A stretch of DNA of 14,086 bases from Actinomycetota bacterium (GTDB lineage: Bacteria > Desulfobacterota > Deferrimicrobia > Deferrimicrobiales > Deferrimicrobiaceae), in the NCBI GenBank assembly GCA_016844415.1, contig JAENIX010000012.1:1-14086 (forward strand), written 5' to 3'. This document shows positions 1-6,519 of this stretch, piece by piece. Positions within the stretch are counted from its first letter, which is position 1; every line of letters starts with the position of its first letter. Position numbers and translations under genes: made by a program. The notes below the pieces were generated by a model that was not told the origin of the DNA, searched no databases, and was given only the letters and a program-made list of their open reading frames with translations.

Positions 1-1
1 G

Positions 2-1273
2 CCCAAGGGGGCTCTCCAGCCGATTCCCGGCATTGAGGACGAAGAGAAGATCGGCGTCATGGACGTGGAGGATTTCTCCTGGAAGCAGCTTCTCTCGTCG
101 GACGCCTGCACGAAGTGCGGGAGGTGCCAGGACGAGTGCCCGGCAAACGCCGCCGGGATGCCCCTCTCCCCAAGGGATGTGGTGCTCAAGACAAAGGACC
201 AGATGAGCCGGGAGATTTGCTGGAGCCTCGTCCCCTCATCAGCGAATTTGGACAAGAAGACCGGAAAACCGATCGTCCCGTCTTTTACGTTCGGCGTCCT
301 GTCCCCCGACGAGATATGGTCCTGCACCACGTGCCGCGCTTGCATGCAGGCGTGCCCCGTTCTGATCGAGCATATCGACATGATCGTCGATGTGAGGCGC
401 GGATACGTCACAGCCTCGAAGATCCCAGACGGGGCGCGGACCGCGCTGAAGAAGATGGGGGATACGGGTAACCCCTGGGGGCTTCCGCAGGATGACCGTG
501 TCCAGTGGACCTCCGGGCTCGACGTCCCCCTCGCGGCGGAGAAGAAAACCTTCGAATACCTGTACTGGCCCGGCTGCGCCGGAGCTTACGACCCCCGCAA
601 CCAGAAGGTCACCAGGGCAATAGTCTCGCTCCTGTCCCGCGCCGGGGTCGATTTCGCCATCCTGGGCCTCGAGGAGACTTGCTGCGGGGCATTCGCGCGC
701 CCCATGGGTGAGGAGGGGCTCTTCCAGCTTGGAATGGTGGAGATGGTGAAGGAGGTCTTTTCTTCATATAACGTCAGGAAGGTTATCACGCAGTGCCCGC
801 ACTGCTTCAACTCCTTCCGGAACGAGTACCCTCAGTTCGGCGTGAATGTTGAGGTCGTGCATCACTCCGTCCTTCTCCGCGACCTGGTCTCCCAAGGCAG
901 GCTCGTTCCCTCCAAGTCCGTCAACCGGCTGGTCGCCTTCCACGATTCCTGTTATCTGGGGAGGCACAACGACATATACGATGCCCCGCGGCAAGCTCTT
1001 GGGTCCGTACCCGGGATCACGGTCATGGAGATGTCCAAAACCCGCGAGCTGGCTTTCTGCTGCGGAGGAGGCGGAGGAGGGATGTGGCTCGAACTTCCCG
1101 GGAGGCGGATCAATCACCTCCGTTTCGAACAGGCCATCCGCACGGGGGCCAACGCGATCGGGTCGGCATGTCCCTACTGTCTCTCCATGTTCGACGACGC
1201 GGCAAAGTTCAACAACATGGACGAGTCGGTGCAGACGAAGGATATCGCGGAGATCATCGCCGATTCCATCTGA
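2..1273 (+). CDS. Membrane-type (Fe-S)-binding oxidoreductase with CCG domains, 5'-truncated (ETF:menaquinone oxidoreductase-like)
   Basis: The reading frame is open from the first full codon at base 2, so the start lies before the window and the internal ATG at 59 is not the true start; 423 residues are visible. Two ferredoxin-type [4Fe-4S] motifs follow each other: CTKCGRCQDECP (bases 107-142) and CTTCRACMQACP (323-358). Two CCG (cysteine-rich) domains come next: PGC / ETCCG / CPHC, then DSCYLG / FCCGGGGGG / CPYC. This layout belongs to the HdrD/GlpC-like family. The stretch DFSWKQLL just before the first cluster is typical of the roughly 650-residue membrane proteins that pass electrons from reduced ETF to menaquinone during acyl-CoA oxidation. 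That role is inferred, because the membrane N-terminus is outside the window. A broken acyl-CoA dehydrogenase lies 1.8 kb downstream on the other strand, which fits beta-oxidation. A glycolate or lactate oxidase-type Fe-S subunit is a less likely alternative. Confidence 0.88.
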   Translation, partial: PKGALQPIPGIEDEEKIGVMDVEDFSWKQLLSSDACTKCGRCQDECPANAAGMPLSPRDVVLKTKDQMSREICWSLVPSSANLDKKTGKPIVPSFTFGVLSPDEIWSCTTCRACMQACPVLIEHIDMIVDVRRGYVTASKIPDGARTALKKMGDTGNPWGLPQDDRVQWTSGLDVPLAAEKKTFEYLYWPGCAGAYDPRNQKVTRAIVSLLSRAGVDFAILGLEETCCGAFARPMGEEGLFQLGMVEMVKEVFSSYNVRKVITQCPHCFNSFRNEYPQFGVNVEVVHHSVLLRDLVSQGRLVPSKSVNRLVAFHDSCYLGRHNDIYDAPRQALGSVPGITVMEMSKTRELAFCCGGGGGGMWLELPGRRINHLRFEQAIRTGANAIGSACPYCLSMFDDAAKFNNMDESVQTKDIAEIIADSI

Positions 1274-1312
1274 TACCGTACAGCTGTTCCCTGATCAATC
1301 GCCAAAACGCAA

Positions 1313-1330
1313 ATACAATATTAGTTGTAT
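1313..1330. promoter_or_regulatory. Palindromic candidate operator 1
   Basis: ATACAA-TATTAG-TTGTAT is a perfect 6-6-6 inverted repeat in the AT-rich gap (1274-1436) upstream of the HTH/ADP-ribosylglycohydrolase gene. Its core, ACAATATTAGTTGT (1315-1328), matches the palindrome at 1376-1389 at 11 of 14 positions. Recurrence of the same half-sites (ACAA and TTGT set 10 bp apart) suggests a protein-binding site, perhaps for the HTH protein itself. The binding partner is inferred. Confidence 0.4.
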
Positions 1331-1361
1331 GCATACTATTTATATTTTATCATTGACATAT

Positions 1362-1389
1362 TATATTGTATTATAACAATATATATTGT
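1362..1389. promoter_or_regulatory. Palindromic candidate operator 2, overlapping the probable promoter
   Basis: Two overlapping perfect inverted repeats are present: TATATTGT-ATTATA-ACAATATA (1362-1383) and ACAATATATATTGT (1376-1389). Half-sites TTGT (1366), ACAA (1376) and TTGT (1386) are spaced exactly 10 bp apart, one helical turn. The only consensus -35 hexamer nearby, TTGACA at 1353-1358, would put the -10 region at about 1376-1382, inside these palindromes. No good -10 hexamer is visible at that spacing, so the promoter itself is tentative. The arrangement would allow repression of the downstream gene. Confidence 0.4.
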
Positions 1390-1436
1390 ATCGATTATAT
1401 TACGCATGCATCCACACGATGCGGGAAGGTAAACCG

Positions 1437-3056
1437 ATGGATGCCGAACAGAAAAACATGCTATCGAAAATACTGAGAAAACGCGTCGAATCCCTTGGAT
1501 ACATATCGCTTAAAAAATTCTACTCCGACAGGAAAGAGCTCGGGTGCAGTTACGAACTTATCCGGCAGGTGGTATACGGCGGGAGAGTTCCTCGATCCGA
1601 AACACTCCTGCGTATACTTCACGGGCTGCGATTCACCCCGGCGCAGATTCGACAAGTCATGGAGCTTCATTACAAGGGATACGCCGCGCTGGACAATCTC
1701 TCCGGCGTTGCTTCGACCGATTCTGGCGAGGAGAGCTCATCTGCTGTCCAGGAAGAAAGCGAGCAGCCGGGGGCGACGTTATCGCTCCACGACCCATCGG
1801 AGATCGTATCAGGGCTGTCCCGTTCCCTCCCCAAGATTCCGCTCCCGGGAAACGAGGACTTCTGGGAAATCGTCCGGCAGGTCACGCGCATCGCGGAACG
1901 GAAAGTACAGGATCTCGCGCGAAGGAAGGAGGACCAGCCGCTCCTGTTCGGAAAGGAACCGGAAGCGATATATCACTTCCTCGTCCGCAGGGCGAAGATA
2001 CCTTCCTACCTGTCGAAAGGGGAGATTCTTTCGCAGGCGTTCCTTCCCGGCATCGACTACCGGGACCGTTTCAGGGGCGCGCTTCTGGGAGCGGCGATTG
2101 GGGAAGCGATCGGAAGGCCGGCGCAAGGGCTTTCGCCAAGGGATGTCGGCGAGCTCTACGGGAGAATCGAAGGATACGCTCCGTTGCGCATGCACGGGAA
2201 AGACCACGGGACGGATACCGCGCCACCTGCCGCCCTGATCATGGCGCGTTCGCTGCTCGTCCACGGAAGGATCGACCCGGAGGAGATCGCCGCCCGGTTC
2301 GCCGCGGCCGCCGCGCGGCCCAGAAGCGCGGCAGAGGCGGAGTTCGCCGCGAACCTCGTCGACCGCGGATACCCGTGGTTCGAGGCGGGAACAAGCGCGG
2401 CCGAGAGCATCCCGGCCGCCCGGATCGCCCCGCTCGCGATGCTGCGCGCGGCCGACTTCCGCAGAATGAAGCTGGAAACCGGGATCGTGGCCTCCGTCAC
2501 CCATCCCAATCCGGCCTCAATCGCCGGCGCGCTGGTCCAGGCGGCAGCGGTCGCCCGCCTCCTGCATACGGAACGAGGAACGCTGGACGTCCTGGGATTC
2601 GCACGAGGGATCTCCCCCTGCATCACCGGCATAGAGCCGGACAAGGCGTCGCGCGGCCGTCAGAGCAGGCAGTCCCCCACCCTGTTGAGGAAGCTGGGGA
2701 CGGAGCTTGCCGCTCTATTGCTGCGGCGCGCGGAAACAGAGGAAATCCAGGAAACGCTGGGGAACGGGACCGCGGTGCACGAGGGGCTGCCGTTCGCCTG
2801 GGCATGCTTCCTCCGGTCGCCGGAGGATTTCGGTGAAACGGTGCTCTCGGCCGCCAATCTCGGCAACGATGCTGAGGGGACCGCTTCGCTTGCGGGAAGC
2901 ATGTGCGGAGCGTACGTCGGTGCATCCGCCATACCGGAAAGGCTTCTTTCGGAGTTTCCGTGGAGGGACGAGGTCGTCACGGCGGCGGACGGGCTTCTTT
3001 CCCTCGCGCGCCCGGAATCAGAGAAGGCCGGAGCGACTCCCCCTACCTCATCATGA
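1437..3056 (+). CDS. HTH (XRE-like) regulator fused to a degenerate ADP-ribosylglycohydrolase (DraG-like) domain
   Basis: The product has 539 residues. The start at 1437 is preferred because GGGAAGG ends 7 bases before it; an upstream in-frame ATG at 1386 lies in the AT-rich control region. Residues about 8-75 look like a lambda-repressor/XRE-type helix-turn-helix, with recognition helix near SYELIRQVVYGGR. A linker of about 120 residues, acidic and serine-rich then helical, leads to a domain from about residue 208 with the ADP-ribosylglycohydrolase order: FRGALLGAAIGEAIG, a TDDT-equivalent, RIAPLAML, THPNP, and a final G-D-x-D-T-equivalent. In DraG-type enzymes TDDT and DxDT bind two metal ions. 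Here they read GTDT (258-261) and DAEG (478-481), and GDA is GEA (222-224), so several expected ligands are replaced. Family members remove ADP-ribose from proteins. This one may instead sense ADP-ribose or a related nucleotide and act on DNA; that is inference. Its last 14 bp overlap the tail of the convergent acyl-CoA dehydrogenase gene. Confidence 0.85.
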   Translation: MDAEQKNMLSKILRKRVESLGYISLKKFYSDRKELGCSYELIRQVVYGGRVPRSETLLRILHGLRFTPAQIRQVMELHYKGYAALDNLSGVASTDSGEESSSAVQEESEQPGATLSLHDPSEIVSGLSRSLPKIPLPGNEDFWEIVRQVTRIAERKVQDLARRKEDQPLLFGKEPEAIYHFLVRRAKIPSYLSKGEILSQAFLPGIDYRDRFRGALLGAAIGEAIGRPAQGLSPRDVGELYGRIEGYAPLRMHGKDHGTDTAPPAALIMARSLLVHGRIDPEEIAARFAAAAARPRSAAEAEFAANLVDRGYPWFEAGTSAAESIPAARIAPLAMLRAADFRRMKLETGIVASVTHPNPASIAGALVQAAAVARLLHTERGTLDVLGFARGISPCITGIEPDKASRGRQSRQSPTLLRKLGTELAALLLRRAETEEIQETLGNGTAVHEGLPFAWACFLRSPEDFGETVLSAANLGNDAEGTASLAGSMCGAYVGASAIPERLLSEFPWRDEVVTAADGLLSLARPESEKAGATPPTSS

Positions 3057-4211
3057 CTTCCTTGGCGATCACCAGGCGCTGTATCTGGCTGGTTCCTTCG
3101 TAGATCTGCAGGAGCTTCGCGTCGCGCATCAGCTTCTCCACCGGGTAGTCCTTCATGTAGCCGTATCCGCCGAAGATCTGGACCGCGTCGGTGGTCACGC
3201 GCATCGCCAGGTCCGCTGCGAACGCCTTGGCGAACGAAGATTCCTTCGTGTTTCGTCGCCCCTGGTCGACAAGCCAGGCGCTCTTGTAGGTGAGCAGCCG
3301 CGCCGCCTCGATGTCCATCGCCATGTCGGCCAGCAGGAAATGGATCGCCTGGTTCATCGCGATCGGCATTCCGAACTGCACGCGCTCCTTGGAGTATTGC
3401 ATCGCAAGCTCGAACGCCGCCCGCGCCACCCCGACGGACATCGCGGCGACGGTTGGCCTGGCGTAGTCCAGCGTCTTCATCGCGATCTTGAAACCGTCGC
3501 CCTCCTTGCCGAGAAGGTTGCCCGCGGGCAGGCGCACGTCCTCGAACAGGACGTCGGCCGTGTCCGAGGCGCGTTGCCCCATCTTATCTTCCTTTTTCCC
3601 GGGGGAGACTCCCGGCAGTGACCGCGGCACGATGAACGCCGACAGCCCCTTGTGCCCCTTGGAGCGGTCCGTGGAGGCGAACACCAGGTACTGCGAGGCG
3701 TAGCTCCCGTTGGTGATGAAGCACTTCCTGCCGTTCATAAGGTAGAAGTCCCCGTCCTTCTTCGCGGTGGTCGCGATGCCTCCCGCGTCCGAGCCCGCCC
3801 CCGGCTCCGTGAGGCAGAAGGAGGCGAACCAGAATTCCCTCGCGAAGGGGGCGACGAACTCCTGCTTCTGCTCCTCCGTCCCGGCTTCTGCTCCTCCGTC
3901 CCGGCGAGAATGATCGGCGTCAGGCCCAGCCCGTTGCATGTCAGGGAGGTAGTGATCCCCGCGCATCCCCAACCGAGCTCCTCCTCGATGAGGCAGGCCT
4001 CCAAGGCGCCCAGGCCCAGGCCTCCGTAGGATTCCGGTATGAACCCGGTCATAAGTCCCAGTTCGAACGCCTTCTGAAAGATCTCCTTCGGGAACCTCCC
4101 ATCCCGGTCGCACTCCGCGGCCTTCGGGCGGATCTCGTTCGCCGCGAACTTGTGCGCCATGTCCTGCAGCGCGATCTGCTCCTCCGAAAGATCGAAACCG
4201 ATCATTGTCAT
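3043..4211 (-). pseudogene. Acyl-CoA dehydrogenase (MCAD-like), frameshifted by a 20-bp tandem duplication
   Basis: The N-terminal part reads from ATG 4211 (FDLSEEQ..., YGGLGLGALEA, LAGTEEQK) and then leaves frame at the duplication at 3864-3905, stopping at 3735. The rest of the enzyme continues in the other frame to the stop at 3043. Removing one 20-bp copy restores 382 residues, the usual length for the family. The downstream part carries the FAD/substrate signatures LTEPGAGSD and CFITNG, the conserved stretch QIFGGYGYMKDYPVEKLMRD, and IYEGTSQIQR, whose Glu is the catalytic base in MCAD-type enzymes. The intact protein would oxidise acyl-CoA to trans-2-enoyl-CoA and pass electrons to ETF; chain length cannot be read from sequence. 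The ATG overlaps the TetR stop (ATGA), so the two were probably co-translated. The frameshift could be a real mutation or a sequencing or assembly error. As it stands, no full-length enzyme can be made. Confidence 0.9.
3864..3905. repeat. Exact 20-bp tandem duplication inside the acyl-CoA dehydrogenase gene
   Basis: The unit CTTCTGCTCCTCCGTCCCGG (plus strand) occurs twice in direct succession, at 3865-3884 and 3885-3904, with one further base matching on each side. On the coding strand each copy encodes the AGTEEQK region. Twenty is not a multiple of three, so the second copy shifts the frame. There is no divergence between copies, so the event is recent or is an artefact. Confidence 0.95.
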
Positions 4212-4834
4212 CTCCCTCCTTCCGAAGGTAAGGAATCCTTCAAACCTGCCGCGAAGATGCGGTAAATCTCTTCGGCCGCCTCCGCCGGGTCGTATTTCCG
4301 TTTCCGCGACAACACATATGCGAGCGAGATCTCGTCAAGGGCGCCGAAGATCGCCCGGCGGGCAAGCGTGACGTTCAGGTCGCGCCGGAAGATCCCCTCC
4401 TTTTTACCGTCCTCCAGAATCCAGCTTATGATGTCCAGGTATTCGAGAAATTTCACCGGCACGTATTCCTTCATGAACTTGTTGCTCTGTCTCAGTTCCA
4501 CCTGCATCACTTCAATGAGGCCCGCCTCCCGCACCAGCAGGTCCATGTGGTTCCTTATGAAAATCCTGAGGCGTGAAAGCGCATCCCCCCCTTCCGCGAC
4601 TCGCGCGCGTACGTCTGCCACGACCTCTCCCATCTTCTCCTCGAAAAGCGATATGAGGAGGTCGTCCTTGTTCTTGAAGTAAAGATAGATCGTCCCGTCG
4701 GCCACACCCGCCTGCCGGGCTATCTCCGAAATCTTGGAGTTGAAGTACCCTTTCCGGGAAAAGATCATGATCGCGGCGCGGAGGATCCGGTCCCGCTTCC
4801 CACCTCCCCCGCCCTGTGGGCCACGCCTGGCCAT
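4208..4834 (-). CDS. TetR-family transcriptional regulator, probably FadR-type (fatty-acid degradation)
   Basis: The product has 208 residues from ATG 4834, chosen because GGAGG (4839-4843) sits 4 bases upstream. The earlier in-frame ATGs at 4861 and 4858 lie inside the operator palindrome. The N-terminal domain is a classic TetR helix-turn-helix: RILRAAIMIFSRKGYFNSK, then ISEIARQAGVADGTIYLYFK (residues about 16-54). The C-terminal ligand domain (IRNHMDLLVREAGLIEVMQV...) resembles regulators such as Bacillus FadR, which release DNA when bound by long-chain acyl-CoA. The gene overlaps the acyl-CoA dehydrogenase start by ATGA, and the palindrome upstream matches the FadR site. It is therefore likely an autoregulated repressor of the dehydrogenase. 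The ligand is inferred. Confidence 0.88.
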   Translation of the reverse strand: MARRGPQGGGGGKRDRILRAAIMIFSRKGYFNSKISEIARQAGVADGTIYLYFKNKDDLLISLFEEKMGEVVADVRARVAEGGDALSRLRIFIRNHMDLLVREAGLIEVMQVELRQSNKFMKEYVPVKFLEYLDIISWILEDGKKEGIFRRDLNVTLARRAIFGALDEISLAYVLSRKRKYDPAEAAEEIYRIFAAGLKDSLPSEGGR

Positions 4835-4838
4835 CGCG

Positions 4839-4843
4839 CCTCC
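4839..4843 (-). promoter_or_regulatory. Ribosome binding site that fixes the TetR start
   Basis: GGAGG on the minus strand lies 4 bases before ATG 4834 (MARRGPQ). The upstream in-frame ATGs at 4861 and 4858 have no comparable site, which supports the shorter product. Confidence 0.7.
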
Positions 4844-4846
4844 GAT

Positions 4847-4864
4847 TGAATGAACCATCATTCA
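4847..4864. promoter_or_regulatory. FadR-like operator palindrome upstream of the TetR gene
   Basis: TGAATGA-ACCA-TCATTCA is a perfect 7-4-7 inverted repeat, 13-30 bp before the TetR start. The arms are those I recall for the Bacillus subtilis FadR box (TGAATGA-N4-TCATTCA). It lies just downstream of the candidate -10 element, where bound repressor would block transcription of TetR and the coupled acyl-CoA dehydrogenase. Confidence 0.72.
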
Positions 4865-4870
4865 CTAAAT

Positions 4871-4899
4871 GAGTAACATTTTACCGTGAGCGCTGTCAA
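4871..4899 (-). promoter_or_regulatory. Candidate promoter for the TetR / acyl-CoA dehydrogenase pair
   Basis: On the minus strand a consensus -35 TTGACA (4899-4894) is followed after 17 bp by TTACTC (4876-4871), a weak -10. The position just upstream of the FadR-like palindrome is sensible. The poor -10 keeps confidence modest. Confidence 0.4.
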
Positions 4900-4908
4900 G
4901 TGGACAGC
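4892..4908. promoter_or_regulatory. Second palindrome overlapping the TetR -35 element
   Basis: GCTGTC-AAGTG-GACAGC is a perfect 6-5-6 inverted repeat that contains the TTGACA hexamer. It sits 30 bp after the IclR stop. No T-run follows it on the minus strand, so it is a poor intrinsic terminator for the IclR gene; an operator is possible. Confidence 0.3.
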
Positions 4909-4938
4909 ACCGTGCATCAAGCAAGTATCAGGGCTTGA

Positions 4939-5718
4939 CTACTCGCGGTAGCCGAGGCGGATCGACAGCATCTTCGCGCAGCGCAAAACCTCGGGGCCGA
5001 CCGACTGTTCGATCCTGTCGATGGAGAGGCGGTGGGCGGGGCCTGAAACACTTAATGCCGCGATCACCTTCCGCGTGTAATCCCGAACCGGGGATGCGAT
5101 GCAGCACAGGCCGTCCTCGAACTCTTCCTGGTCGATGGCGTACTCCTTCTCCCGCACGACCCCAAGGACATTGAGAATCTCCTCGGAGCTGGTGATCGTG
5201 TTCTTGGTGAAACGCGGAAGCTCCGAGTGGAACCGCCTCCGAAGTTCCTCCTCCGAATCGAAGGCGATCAGCGCCTTCCCCGCCGCTGTGGCGTGGACCG
5301 GCATATGGAGGCCGACGCGGGAAACGACGCGTACCGTGGATGTGGTTTCCACCGCATCGAGATACACCACTTCGTTGCCGCGTATGATGGATATGTAACT
5401 GGTCTCGGCGGAGCTTTCGGCAAGCTCGCTGAGAATCGGCTGCGCCTGCTTCAGAAGCCCCCTCTGATGTATGAAAGTCTGGCCGAGCTCCAGGCATTTG
5501 ATCCCGAGCCGGTAATTGTCGTTGGTCCTGTTCTGTTCTATGTAATTCCGCGATTGCAGGGTCGCCAGTATCCGGAAAACGTTGTTCTTGTGCAGTTTAA
5601 GTTTTTTGCTCAGCTCCGTTACGCCAAGCTCGTCCATCTCTCCGCGAAACTCCTCAAGGACGTCAAGGGCGTGGGCGACCGACTGTATGATATAATTCGA
5701 TTTATCTCGGCGTACCAT
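4939..5718 (-). CDS. IclR-family transcriptional regulator
   Basis: The product has 259 residues, the usual family size. The start at 5718 is chosen because GGAGG (5731-5727) lies 8 bases upstream; an in-frame ATG at 5763 would add 15 residues without a good ribosome site. The N-terminal winged helix-turn-helix spans about residues 10-72 (SVAHALDVLEEF, VTELSKKLKLHKNNVFRILA, Y-R-L-G at the wing). It is followed by the IclR effector domain with the typical VRVVSRVGLHMPVHATAAGK and a late region DGLCCIASPVRD. IclR proteins control small catabolic operons in response to acids and aromatic or short-chain metabolites; this one's ligand is not evident. It could regulate itself through the palindrome at its own promoter. 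It reads in the same direction as the TetR gene, 104 bp away. Confidence 0.9.
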   Translation of the reverse strand: MVRRDKSNYIIQSVAHALDVLEEFRGEMDELGVTELSKKLKLHKNNVFRILATLQSRNYIEQNRTNDNYRLGIKCLELGQTFIHQRGLLKQAQPILSELAESSAETSYISIIRGNEVVYLDAVETTSTVRVVSRVGLHMPVHATAAGKALIAFDSEEELRRRFHSELPRFTKNTITSSEEILNVLGVVREKEYAIDQEEFEDGLCCIASPVRDYTRKVIAALSVSGPAHRLSIDRIEQSVGPEVLRCAKMLSIRLGYRE

Positions 5719-5767
5719 ATCTCGACCCTCCACCGATTGATGGTTTTGCTTACGGGATAACAAAACA

Positions 5768-5803
5768 ATGTTACATATATTCTATAACATGAAAGCGTGT
5801 CAA
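5768..5803 (-). promoter_or_regulatory. Promoter with overlapping palindrome for the IclR gene
   Basis: On the minus strand TTGACA (5803-5798) is followed after 18 bp by TATATG (5779-5774), a plausible -35/-10 pair about 55 bp before the start codon. The inverted repeat ATGTTA-N11-TAACAT (5768-5790) covers the -10, as expected for an autoregulatory operator. Both are read by eye. Confidence 0.48.
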
Positions 5804-5847
5804 ATGGAAATATAACAGAGTAATTATGTGGGGTTTGTGGTCGGCCC

Positions 5848-5859
5848 GTCGAGATATGG
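5848..5859. repeat. 12-bp inverted copy of the IclR translation-start region
   Basis: GTCGAGATATGG on the plus strand here is identical to the minus-strand sequence at 5726-5715 that contains the IclR ATG, 121 bp away. The resemblance extends loosely upstream (GTGG before both). It may be a remnant of an inverted duplication. The frame after this copy's ATG (5856) runs only 18 codons and is not called as a gene. Confidence 0.4.
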
Positions 5860-5931
5860 CTTTAATTAATCGATACTATTGGAATATTAAGATAAGCCGG
5901 GGCCCTGACCCGTAATAAAACAAAATGGATT

Positions 5932-6519
5932 TCATTTGAATTTTTGTTTGGCGGCGCCCGGCATCCCCCTCATTCTGGTGATTTCCGCTTTTAATGAATC
6001 TCTGTACGGATAGTTCGGAACATTTTCCAGTAATGCTTCCCAAGCTCTGATACCCCCCTCAACGTCGCCCTTGTCCTGGAGAAGGATGATCCCCAGGTTA
6101 TAGCGCGACTGGGGGTGCCGCGGGTCGATCGAAATGACCTTCTTCAGTTCCTCCACGGCCATGTCCGGGTTGCCGGACCGGCGGTAGCAGATCGCCATGT
6201 CGGTCCTCACGTTCACGTTCCGGGGATCGAGAGTCAGCGCTCTCCGGTAATGTTCGATGGCCATGAGATCCTGCCGGGTGTCGAAGTAGAGGTTGCCGAT
6301 GTTGACGAGCGCCTGCAGGTTGTTCGGATCCTTCTTCAGTATCTCCTTGTAACTCTCGATCTGGGAAATGGCGTTCAGGTTGATGGTCTCCGCCTCACCC
6401 GCCGGAGGCGGCGACTCCTTTTTCTTGCGGCACGCGGCGGGAGCCGAGATAAAAAGCGCCAACAAGCACAATGCCATCGCCTTCCGCGGCAGTCCCGGAC
6501 CGATCCGGCTACGTGTCAT
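5932..6519 (-). CDS. TPR-repeat lipoprotein
   Basis: The product has 195 residues from ATG 6519, with GAGGTGA 7 bases upstream. The N-terminus is a signal peptide: basic residues, then MALCLLALFISAPAAC. Cys30 is the likely lipid-attachment site, although Pro at -3 makes the lipobox atypical. Charged RKKKE follows. Residues about 54-180 hold at least three tetratricopeptide repeats, with NNLQALVNIGNLYFDTRQ, YRRALTLDPRNVNVRTDMAI and ELKKVISIDPRHPQSRYNLG as clear examples. TPRs mediate protein-protein contacts, so an envelope scaffold or assembly role is plausible, but no partner can be named. The ATG overlaps the folK stop (ATGA), making it the last gene of the long minus-strand operon. No convincing terminator was found downstream. 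Confidence 0.85.
   Translation of the reverse strand: MTRSRIGPGLPRKAMALCLLALFISAPAACRKKKESPPPAGEAETINLNAISQIESYKEILKKDPNNLQALVNIGNLYFDTRQDLMAIEHYRRALTLDPRNVNVRTDMAICYRRSGNPDMAVEELKKVISIDPRHPQSRYNLGIILLQDKGDVEGGIRAWEALLENVPNYPYRDSLKAEITRMRGMPGAAKQKFK

Noticed and set aside
1386..1436. Longer N-terminus for the HTH-DraG protein from ATG 1386
   Set aside because: It begins inside the AT-rich palindromic promoter region and lacks a ribosome site, whereas ATG 1437 has GGGAAGG 7 bases upstream.
2707..3621. 304-codon plus-strand open frame across the HTH-DraG and dehydrogenase genes
   Set aside because: It spans two recognised genes in other frames, is rich in Arg and His as expected for a GC-rich shadow, and has no recognisable domain.
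5856..5912. Small plus-strand frame starting in the 12-bp repeat copy
   Set aside because: Only 18 codons, no recognisable product, and it ends before any conserved feature.
5885..5931. Possible intrinsic terminator after the TPR lipoprotein
   Set aside because: The GC-rich segment forms only a 4-bp stem and the T-rich stretch precedes it instead of following it on the minus strand.
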